Position numbers and translations under genes: made by a program. From assembly GCA_023421635.1 (NCBI GenBank), contig JAEZSU010000297.1, positions 1 through 8,672 of the forward strand: a stretch of 8,672 nt of DNA, in the 5' to 3' direction. Shown here in pieces: positions 1 to 8,672 of this stretch. Below the pieces are notes generated by a model that made no database searches, was not told the DNA's origin, and was given only the letters and a program-made list of their open reading frames with translations. Source of the stretch: Actinomycetes bacterium (lineage in GTDB: Bacteria > Actinomycetota > Actinomycetes > Actinomycetales > Microbacteriaceae). Position 1 is the first letter of the stretch; every line of letters starts with the position of its first letter.

Positions 1-397
1 CGACCCAGGTGCGCGCGTTCGGCATCGCGCGCACCTGCTTGGCGTGCAGGGCGTCGATCGCCTCCCGCGCCGCCCACCACCCCGGGCCCTCCGCGATGTC
101 GCCGGATGCCGAGGGCACGGTGCCGATCTCGCCGACGCCGATCCCGAACCGGCAGTCGACGCCGTCAGGCAGTGCGAGCCGGACGAGCAGGACGCCGGCC
201 AACGCGTCCTCCAGGGAGCGGTACACCGCCTGGAGCTCGTCGCCGACGGTCGGCGCGAACGGGCGTTCGGCGACCGGGAGGTCTCGATGGACCCGCGCGA
301 CCGCGTCGTCGATCGCCCGCTGCGCCCCGGCGCGGTCGGCCAGCGCGCGGGAACCGATGATGTCGGCCGTCACCGCGGCGGACAGATCCCTGGACAT
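1..397 (-). CDS. SatD-family protein, 5' part only (gene runs off the left edge)
   Basis: Translating the minus strand from the ATG at 397-395 gives 132 uninterrupted residues reaching the window edge, so the C-terminal part is missing. The start reads MSRDLSAAVTADIIGSR, followed by PTVGDELQAVY (about residues 49-59), FGIGVGEIG (84-92) and EGPGWWAAREAI (103-114). This pattern (an N-terminal D-I-I-G-S-R, a central P-T-V-G-D-E and a G-P-G-W-W-A-A-R segment) is what I recognise as the SatD family. It is named after a streptococcal locus linked to acid tolerance, and its biochemical role is not established. No signal peptide or membrane segment is visible in this part. The upstream ATG at 405-403 is rejected because it hits a stop after 11 codons. 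No Shine-Dalgarno sequence precedes the chosen ATG, and a -10-like element lies at leaderless distance. The gene follows argH on the same strand after 91 bases, but nothing here suggests a role in arginine synthesis. Confidence 0.85.
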   Translation of the reverse strand, partial: MSRDLSAAVTADIIGSRALADRAGAQRAIDDAVARVHRDLPVAERPFAPTVGDELQAVYRSLEDALAGVLLVRLALPDGVDCRFGIGVGEIGTVPSASGDIAEGPGWWAAREAIDALHAKQVRAMPNARTWV

Positions 398-453
398 GTC
401 GACATGATATAAGCCATTTTCTAATTTCGCCAGGAAATAAGCGGATGACTTAT
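398..453 (-). promoter_or_regulatory. Putative leaderless promoter and operator-like repeats upstream of the satD-like gene
   Basis: This is one of the most AT-rich patches in the window. Read on the minus strand, TATCAT (409-404) matches the -10 consensus at five of six bases, and six bases separate it from the A of the start codon at 397, the spacing expected if transcription starts at the ATG. The -35 candidate TGGCGA, 17 bases upstream, is weak. On the plus strand ATAAGC occurs twice (409-414 and 437-442), and the second copy forms an inverted repeat, ATAAG (437-441) with CTTAT (449-453). These repeats flank the putative -35 and -10 region, as an operator would. The regulator is unknown and the assignment is an inference from spacing and symmetry. 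Confidence 0.4.
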
Positions 454-477
454 GCGCCGCCGATCGAGGGCGGGCGC
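454..477 (-). terminator. GC-rich hairpin downstream of argH, possible terminator
   Basis: GCGCCGCC (454-461) and GGCGGGCGC (469-477) are complementary over 8 bp with one bulged G and a 7-base loop. The hairpin starts 12 bases beyond the argH stop codon. It lacks a T-run after the stem on the minus strand, so it is not a classical intrinsic terminator. Actinobacterial terminators often lack a strong T-run, so termination or 3'-end protection of the arg transcript remains plausible. Confidence 0.35.
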
Positions 478-488
478 GTCGACGACGG

Positions 489-1928
<1,440 letters not shown>

Positions 1929-1933
<5 letters not shown>

Positions 1934-3119
1934 GATCCGTGGGGGCCGCCTTTCGTGCCCGCTCCCCCGACGCGGTCCCCGACACCGAGGCACCGGGGAC
2001 CCCACGTTGGATGCGGCGGGTCAACCGGTCGAGGAGTTCCTCGAGCGGGCCGCGGCCGAGGAAGAGCGCCCACAGGGTGCACCCCATCACCACGCCCAGG
2101 GTGAGCGGCCAGAACGGTTCCAACGCCCGGAAGGCGAAGAGGTCGCCGGTGTCGCCGAGGGCGATGAGCGCCCAGACCGCCCACACCAGGATCTGCGCGG
2201 TGTACGCCGTGAGCGGCATGCTCCCGGTGGCGCGGAGCGGCCACACCAGGGTACGTACGGGCGTGCGGCACAGGAGCAGGCACGCGCCGATAACGGCGAC
2301 CGCGACCCCGGTGGACCCCACCGCCTCCGGGAGCCCGCCGGAATGTGCCCGCATGCTGGTCACGAGTTCCAGGTAGGTCTGCGGCTCCGTATCCCCGACC
2401 GGGGCGAGCAGGCCACCGATGCCGTAGCCGACGAGGGCGACACCGGTGCCGGCGAGCAGCAGCATCCCCTGGACGAAGGTGGAGCGCAGGTCGAGTCGCC
2501 CGAGTGCGAGCCCCGCCGTGAGGAACACGACCCACAGCGGGAAGGGGTACGGCCAGCCGATCACCACGCCCACCGACTCACCCACGACGGTGTCCCAGAA
2601 CGGCAGGAGCGCGAGCCCCGCCTGCACCCACGGCATGACCAGCAGCCCTGCGCCGGCGAGGACGAGCAGCGACCCCGCCCGCAGGCCGATGAGCGGCATC
2701 GCGAGAAGGAACAGGATCGCGTAGGCGGGGAGGATCACATACACCGGCACGCCCGTCAGGATGAGGAGGATCCCGAGCACCCACAGCGCCGCCGCACGGA
2801 TGGCGAGCCTGCCGCGCGCGCGTCGGCGCGCTCGGGCGGGGACCGGGTCGGTGCCGCCCGTGGTCAGCCCGATCGACAGGCCGGCGAGCACCGCGAACAG
2901 GATCGAGGATCGCCCGTCGACCACCTGCAGCCAGGTGCCGGGCTCCGACCAGTCGAACGGCGCGAGCACGAGCAGGTGCGCGGCGATCATGCCGAGGACG
3001 GCGAGACCGCGCGCGAGGTCGATCCCCCCGAGCCGTCCGGCACCGGAGAGCCGCCCCCACTGCACCCGCGGGCCACCGGGGGCCGCAGCACGCGGCGGCG
3101 ACGCTGACGGCTCGGACAC
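1929..3119 (-). CDS. Polytopic membrane protein, DUF418 / HGSNAT-like acyltransferase type
   Basis: The 396-residue product has about ten hydrophobic segments, roughly at 37-55, 71-87, 105-123, 125-146, 149-172, 183-207, 214-238, 268-284, 301-322 and 333-355, and a charged cytosolic-looking tail. Family-type landmarks are GGIDLARGLAVLGMIAAHLL near the N terminus (31-50) with a membrane His48, WPYPFPLWVVFLTAGLALGR (189-208), GSMPLTAYTAQIL (299-311) and RGPLEELLDRLT (356-367). These resemble DUF418 proteins and the related heparan-alpha-glucosaminide N-acetyltransferase-like (DUF1624) proteins, for which transmembrane acyl transfer is proposed. The substrate is unknown. The start is GTG at 3119-3117; there is no Shine-Dalgarno sequence, but a -10-like TAGACT sits 7 bases upstream. 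The gene stands between argF (59 bases) and argH (9 bases), where argR and argG often occur in actinobacteria. Its cotranscription with argH is well supported by spacing; a role in arginine metabolism is not shown. Confidence 0.8.
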
Positions 3120-3178
3120 GAGACGCAGTCTAGGCCGGTGGTCGCCGGAGCCCGGCAGACCGCGCGCCGCAGACCGGC
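3120..3178 (-). promoter_or_regulatory. argF to membrane-protein gap with a leaderless-type promoter candidate
   Basis: TAGACT (3132-3127, minus strand) fits the TANNNT form of an actinobacterial -10 element and ends 7 bases before the GTG start of the membrane-protein gene, a distance typical of leaderless transcripts. No Shine-Dalgarno sequence is present before that GTG, which fits the same idea. I see no good -35 hexamer. The gap also holds a small hairpin, GCCGG (3144-3148) with CCGGC (3152-3156) and a 3-base loop, which could be a weak terminator after argF. This is the only sizeable break in the arg cluster, so an internal promoter for the last two genes is reasonable but unproven. Confidence 0.35.
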
Positions 3179-5345
<2,167 letters not shown>

Positions 5346-5349
<4 letters not shown>

Positions 5350-6251
5350 TTCGCAACCACCTCTGTTCCGATTCCCTTCTGGGTGAAGATCTCGACGAGC
5401 ACCGAGTGCGGCACCCGCCCGTCGATGATCGCGGCCGAATCGACGCCGCCGTCGACCGCGTCCAGGCACGCCTGCATCTTGGGGATCATCCCCGACTCCA
5501 GGCGCGGCATCATCTCGCGCAGTTCGGCCGCCGTCAGGTGCGACACGAGCGAGTCGCGGTTGGGCCAGTCCGCGTAGAGCCCGGGCACGTCGGTGAGCAC
5601 CACGAGCTTCGTGGCGCCGAGCGCGACGGCGAGCGCGGCGGCCGCGGCGTCCGCGTTGACGTTGAGCGAATGGCCGGGGTTGTCGAGGTCCGGCGCGATG
5701 GAGGAGACCACCGGGATGCGGCCTGCCTCGAGGTGGTCGAGCACGGGACGGGGGTCGACCGTGACGACGTCGCCCACCCGGCCGAGGTCGTGCTCGACGC
5801 CCTCGACCACCACGCCGCGCCGACGCCCGCCGAACAGGCCCGCGTCCTCGCCGGACAGGCCGGTCGCGTTCGGGCCGTGCGCGTTGATCTTCGCGACCAG
5901 CTGCGGGTTGATCTGCCCGGTCAGCACCATCCGCACCACGCCGATCGCCTCGGTGGAGGTCACGCGGTAGCCGCCCTTGAACTCGCTCGGGATGGCGAGC
6001 CGGTCCAGCATCCGGGAGATCTGCGGGCCGCCGCCGTGCACGACGACGGGCTTCACGCCCACGTACCGCAGGTAGGCCATGTCGGCGGCGAAGGCGTCCT
6101 GGAGCTCCTCCGAGACCATCGCGTTGCCGCCGTACTTGACCACCACGATCTGCTCGCTGAAGCGTCGCAGCCACGGAAGCGATTCGATGAGGGTCGCCGC
6201 CTTCGCGCTCGCCTCGGCGGGGTCGGTGTCCTGCAAATCGATCTCGGTCAT
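5346..6251 (-). CDS. argB: Acetylglutamate kinase, arginine-sensitive type
   Basis: ArgB phosphorylates N-acetylglutamate with ATP, the committed and usually controlled step of the pathway. The 301-residue amino-acid-kinase-fold protein carries VVKYGGNAM (37-45) with the catalytic Lys39 and glycines, HGGGPQI (72-78), [12 protein letters not shown] (197-208), LTDVPGLY (219-226) and Lys258 in SGMIPKMQ. Two traits mark the hexameric, arginine-inhibited class: an N-terminal extension of about 30 residues before the kinase core, and the C-terminal [18 protein letters not shown] (281-298), which matches the arginine-sensor signature. Feedback inhibition by arginine is therefore expected. The ATG at 6251-6249 overlaps the argJ stop as ATGA. 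No Shine-Dalgarno sequence is visible before it (the preceding bases are pyrimidine-rich CTCCTC), so initiation probably depends on ribosomes finishing argJ. Confidence 0.98.
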
Positions 6252-7405
6252 GAGGAGTATGCGCTGTTCTCGTGGACGTAATCGTGGGTGAGGTCGTTCG
6301 TGAGGATCGTCGCGGTCTGCTCGCCGACCTTGAGGTCGATGATCAGCTCGGTCGCACGCGGGGTGAGGTCGACGTCTTCGCGGGGACGGTCGGGGCCGCC
6401 GGCGGTGCACACGCGCACGCCGTTCATCCACACGTCGACGTCGTACGGGTCGAATGCGGCCTCGGTGGTGCCGATCGCGGCGAGCACCCGACCCCAGTTG
6501 GGGTCGTTCCCGAAGATCGCGGCCTTGAAGAGGTTGTTGCGGGCCACCGAGCGGCCCACCTCGACGGCGTCCTCCTCGGTCGCGGCGTGCTGCACGACGA
6601 TCGTGATGTCGTGGCTGGCGCCCTCGGCGTCGCCCTGCAGCTGCCGGGCGAGGTCGAGGCAGACCTCCCGGAGCTCGGCGATGAAGTCGTCGAGGTCGGG
6701 TGCGACCCCGCTGGCACCGGAGGCGAGGAGCGTCACCTGGTCGTTCGTCGACATGCAGCCATCGGAGTCGAGCCGGTCGAAGCTGACGCGGGTGACGGCG
6801 CGGAGCGCGGCATCGGCCTGTGCCGCGTCGAGCACGGCGTCGGTCGTGATGACCACGAGCATGGTCGCAAGACCCGGCGCCAGCATCCCGGCGCCCTTCG
6901 CCATGCCGCCCACGGTCCAGCCGTCGCGGCTGCGGACCGCGCGCTTCGGCCGCGAGTCGGTGGTCATGATCGCGAGGGATGCCGCCTCGCCGCCGTCCGC
7001 GGACAGTTCCGCGGTCGCCGCGGCGACCCCGCCCAGCACCTTGGCGCGGAACGCCTCGTCGCCGGTGCCGATGAGCCCGGTGGAGCAGACGATGACATCG
7101 CCCGCGCTGACCCCGAGCTCCTCGGCGACCTTCTCGGCCGTCAGGTGGGACGTCTGGAACCCGAAGCTGCCGGTGAAGCAGTTCGCGCCGCCGGAGTTCA
7201 GCACGACGGCCTCGACGACACCGTCGGCGATGGCCTGCTGCGACCACAGGATGGGGTTGGCCTTCGCGCGGTTGCTGGTGAAGACCGCTGCCCCGACCTT
7301 GAGGGGTCCGCGGTTGACGACGAGCGCCAGGTCTGGCTTGCCGGTGGACTTCAGCCCGGCGGCAACGCCCGCCGCTTCGAATCCCTGGGCTGCGGTGACG
7401 CTCAC
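6248..7405 (-). CDS. argJ: Glutamate N-acetyltransferase / ornithine acetyltransferase
   Basis: ArgJ moves the acetyl group from N-acetylornithine to glutamate, releasing ornithine and recycling N-acetylglutamate; many members also use acetyl-CoA to make N-acetylglutamate. No argA-like gene is visible here, so a bifunctional enzyme is plausible but not shown. The 385-residue precursor starts with [20 protein letters not shown], carries the oxyanion-hole region CSTGLIG (107-113) and the self-cleavage motif [14 protein letters not shown] (170-183). Cleavage is expected between Ala180 and Thr181, giving alpha and beta chains with Thr181 as nucleophile. The C terminus holds FGNDPNWGR (298-306), also typical. 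The start is taken as GTG at 7405-7403, overlapping the argC stop as GTGA, with GGAG (7416-7413) 7 bases upstream. The frame continues open upstream, but that part is not family-like. Confidence 0.97.
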   Translation of the reverse strand: MSVTAAQGFEAAGVAAGLKSTGKPDLALVVNRGPLKVGAAVFTSNRAKANPILWSQQAIADGVVEAVVLNSGGANCFTGSFGFQTSHLTAEKVAEELGVSAGDVIVCSTGLIGTGDEAFRAKVLGGVAAATAELSADGGEAASLAIMTTDSRPKRAVRSRDGWTVGGMAKGAGMLAPGLATMLVVITTDAVLDAAQADAALRAVTRVSFDRLDSDGCMSTNDQVTLLASGASGVAPDLDDFIAELREVCLDLARQLQGDAEGASHDITIVVQHAATEEDAVEVGRSVARNNLFKAAIFGNDPNWGRVLAAIGTTEAAFDPYDVDVWMNGVRVCTAGGPDRPREDVDLTPRATELIIDLKVGEQTATILTNDLTHDYVHENSAYSS

Positions 7406-8454
7406 GGCGCGACTCCGTTCACGGTGAGGGCCCGGTCCTCCGGGAGGCCGAGCGCGATGTTCATGGACTGGACGGCAGCGCCTGCGGTGCCCTTGACGAG
7501 GTTGTCGACCGCGGTGACGACCACGACCCGGTTGGCGGCGCGGTCGATCGCGAGCCCCATGAGGGCCGTGTTCGCGCCGAGCACGTCGGCGGTACGGGGG
7601 AACTCCCCCGCCGGCAGGAGCGAGACGAACCGCTCCCCCGCATACGCGTCCTCCCACGCGGCACGGATCTCGGCGTCGCTGACGCCCGCGGCGATCGGCG
7701 CCGAGGTGGTGGCGAGGATGCCCCGCGACATCGGGACGATCACGGGGGTGAACGAGATGCGCACGTCCTTCGCCGCGACCGCGCCGGTTCCCACGAGCGA
7801 CTGCCGGATCTCGGGGATGTGCCGGTGGGTGCCGCCGACCGCGTACGGGTTGGCGGTGCCGAGGATCTCACTGCCGAGCAGATGGGGCTTCAGGCTCTTC
7901 CCCGCCCCGGACGGGCCGACGGCCAGCACGCTGACGATGTCGCCCGCATCCACCACGCCCGCGGCCACACCGGGGGCCATGCTCAGCGCCACGGTCGAGG
8001 CGTTGCAGCCGGGCGCGGCGATCCGGGCCGCCCCGACGAGCCGCTCGCGCTGCTTCCCGCCGTCGACGGGGAGCTCCGGCACGCCGTACGTCCACGGCTC
8101 GTGGAAGTCGCCGCCGTAGAAGGCGTCCCAGTCCGCTTCCGAGGTGAGCCGGTGGTCGGCGCCCGCGTCGATGACGAGACCGGTCGCACCGAGCGCGTCG
8201 GTGTACTGCCCGGACTGGCCGTGCGGCAGTGCGAGGAAGACGATGTCGTGGCCTGCCAGCACCTCCGGGGTCGTGGGCTGGATCGTCAGGTGGGCGAGCG
8301 AGCGCAGGTGCGGCTGCTGCCGGATGAGCGGCTGCCCCGCACTCGCGTGCGCGGTGACCGTGCGGATCTCGATGTCCGGGTGCGCGGAGAGCAGGCGCAG
8401 GATCTCGCCGCCGGCATAGCCGGATGCGCCGGAGACGGCGACCGAATAGGTCAT
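7402..8454 (-). CDS. argC: N-acetyl-gamma-glutamyl-phosphate reductase
   Basis: ArgC reduces N-acetylglutamyl phosphate to the semialdehyde with NADPH, the third step of the pathway. The 350-residue protein is of normal length. It opens with the dinucleotide-binding [11 protein letters not shown] (7-17), followed by FLALPHGQS (73-81), the catalytic cysteine in [10 protein letters not shown] (145-154, Cys150), the loop [10 protein letters not shown] (180-189), the conserved histidines of GTHRHIPEI (208-216) and the C-terminal [12 protein letters not shown] (321-332). All expected residues are present. The ATG at 8454-8452 is preceded by AAGGTGG (8465-8459) with a short 4-base gap, and the first codons are family-like. 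It is the first gene of the five-gene overlapping set argC-J-B-D-F, so the upstream region with its alternative hairpins probably sets expression of the whole cluster. Confidence 0.98.
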   Translation of the reverse strand: MTYSVAVSGASGYAGGEILRLLSAHPDIEIRTVTAHASAGQPLIRQQPHLRSLAHLTIQPTTPEVLAGHDIVFLALPHGQSGQYTDALGATGLVIDAGADHRLTSEADWDAFYGGDFHEPWTYGVPELPVDGGKQRERLVGAARIAAPGCNASTVALSMAPGVAAGVVDAGDIVSVLAVGPSGAGKSLKPHLLGSEILGTANPYAVGGTHRHIPEIRQSLVGTGAVAAKDVRISFTPVIVPMSRGILATTSAPIAAGVSDAEIRAAWEDAYAGERFVSLLPAGEFPRTADVLGANTALMGLAIDRAANRVVVVTAVDNLVKGTAGAAVQSMNIALGLPEDRALTVNGVAP

Positions 8455-8481
8455 GGTTCCACCTTACTTCTGGGAGAAGAC

Positions 8482-8545
8482 GTCACCCGCCGCGAGGCAC
8501 GGGTGACACGGGCCGGAGGCGGCGACGGGCGCTCGACACCCGTGC
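8482..8545 (-). promoter_or_regulatory. Candidate attenuator: mutually exclusive hairpins before argC
   Basis: On the minus-strand RNA three segments follow one another: A, GCACGGGTG (8545-8537); B, GTCACCCGTGC (8507-8497); C, CGGGTGAC (8489-8482). A pairs with B over 9 perfect base pairs (8545-8537 with 8505-8497), while B pairs with C over 8 perfect base pairs (8507-8500 with 8489-8482, loop 10). The two uses of B share six bases and cannot coexist. The B:C hairpin is followed by GTCTTCTCCC, a partly T-rich run, so it could act as a weak terminator with A:B as antiterminator. A second small hairpin, CTTCT/AGAAG (8467-8479), lies between it and the argC ribosome binding site. Pairing was read by eye; no energies were computed. 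Confidence 0.45.
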
Positions 8546-8565
8546 AGGGCGGAACGCGACGTCGC

Positions 8566-8649
8566 CTACGGTCGGCGGACGCTCGGGCGCAGGCGCGCCG
8601 GACCGGTGCTCGGAACGAGCATGTCGGTGGCCGGCGCTGCGGGACGCAT
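8566..8649 (-). CDS. Candidate 27-codon Arg/Pro-rich leader peptide upstream of argC
   Basis: From the ATG at 8649-8647 a 27-codon frame runs to TAG at 8568-8566. The peptide begins MRPAAPATDM and ends ARLRPSVRRP; it has five Arg (positions 2, 19, 21, 25, 26) and six Pro, with four of the Arg in the last nine residues. TATCGT on the minus strand, with six bases between it and the ATG, fits a -10 element for a leaderless transcript starting at this ATG; the -35 position would fall outside the window. An Arg-rich tail followed by alternative hairpins and then argC resembles an attenuation leader. Against it: the same frame is open to the window edge, so these codons could be the C-terminal end of an upstream gene, and no family match is known to me. 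An internal ATG at codon 10 is an alternative start. Confidence 0.35.
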   Translation of the reverse strand: MRPAAPATDMLVPSTGPARLRPSVRRP

Positions 8650-8661
8650 GTCGCGACGATA
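8644..8661 (-). promoter_or_regulatory. Possible -10 element for the arg operon leader transcript
   Basis: TATCGT (8661-8656, minus strand) fits the TANNNT core of a -10 hexamer and is the only AT-rich hexamer of this type in the argC upstream region. Exactly six bases separate it from the ATG at 8649. The matching -35 site would lie past the right edge, so the call is incomplete. No convincing 18-bp ARG box for ArgR was seen between here and argC; TGCG-TCC-CGCA (8648-8638) is a short symmetric element of doubtful meaning. Confidence 0.3.
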
Positions 8662-8672
8662 TCCCCGGCCGC

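Noticed and set aside
7895..7918. GPSGAGKS in ArgC, a formal match to a Walker A nucleotide-binding loop
   Set aside because: This is the conserved SGAG(K/R) loop of ArgC reductases. No kinase or ATPase fold surrounds it.
6272..8119. Very long plus-strand open frame opposite argJ and argC (615 codons)
   Set aside because: It is antisense to two unmistakable enzymes, has no recognisable domain, and is rich in Arg, Gly, Val and Asp as expected from the reverse complement of GC-rich codons.
8601..8625. Hairpin TGCTCG-GAA-CGAGCA (8607-8621) as a terminator of an upstream gene
   Set aside because: The 6-bp stem lies inside the candidate leader ORF and has no T-run on either strand. It was left out as a separate feature.
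8455..8672. End of pheT, which often precedes argC in actinobacteria
   Set aside because: None of the three minus-strand frames here resembles the PheT C terminus. If pheT is the neighbour, it lies beyond the right edge.

Overview
This window looks like chromosomal DNA from a high-GC Gram-positive bacterium, most likely an actinobacterium of the Microbacteriaceae (Microbacterium-like). The evidence is the strong preference for G/C at third codon positions, the gene order argC-argJ-argB-argD-argF, the close match of the proteins to actinobacterial families, and several apparently leaderless starts. All supported genes lie on the minus strand, so transcription runs from the right edge to the left edge. 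The genus is an inference; no rRNA or marker gene is present.

Right to left: bases 8455-8672 form the upstream region of argC. It holds a candidate 27-codon Arg/Pro-rich leader ORF with a leaderless-type start, followed by three segments that can pair in two mutually exclusive ways just before the argC ribosome binding site. Then come argC (8454-7402), argJ (7405-6248), argB (6251-5346), argD (5349-4105) and argF (4108-3179). Each adjacent pair overlaps by exactly four bases (GTGA or ATGA). After 59 bases comes a polytopic membrane protein of the DUF418 / HGSNAT-like acyltransferase type (3119-1929), then argH after only 9 bases (1919-489). After a 91-base gap with a GC-rich hairpin and an AT-rich promoter-like patch comes the 5' part of a SatD-family gene (397 to beyond base 1).

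Together the arg genes encode the acetyl-recycling arginine pathway. ArgJ makes N-acetylglutamate and releases ornithine, ArgB phosphorylates, ArgC reduces, ArgD transaminates, ArgF carbamoylates ornithine to citrulline, and ArgH splits argininosuccinate to arginine and fumarate. Argininosuccinate synthase (argG) and the repressor ArgR, often found between argF and argH in actinobacteria, are not in this window; the membrane protein gene occupies their place. ArgB carries the C-terminal signature of arginine-inhibited enzymes, so feedback control is expected at the protein level.

The most interesting non-standard signal is the argC leader, which could be an arginine-responsive attenuator. The other points worth a look are the 18-bp perfect palindrome at the end of argD just before the argF ribosome binding site, the membrane gene coupled to argH, and the repeats in front of the satD-like gene. 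No mobile element, CRISPR array, tRNA or rRNA was seen.
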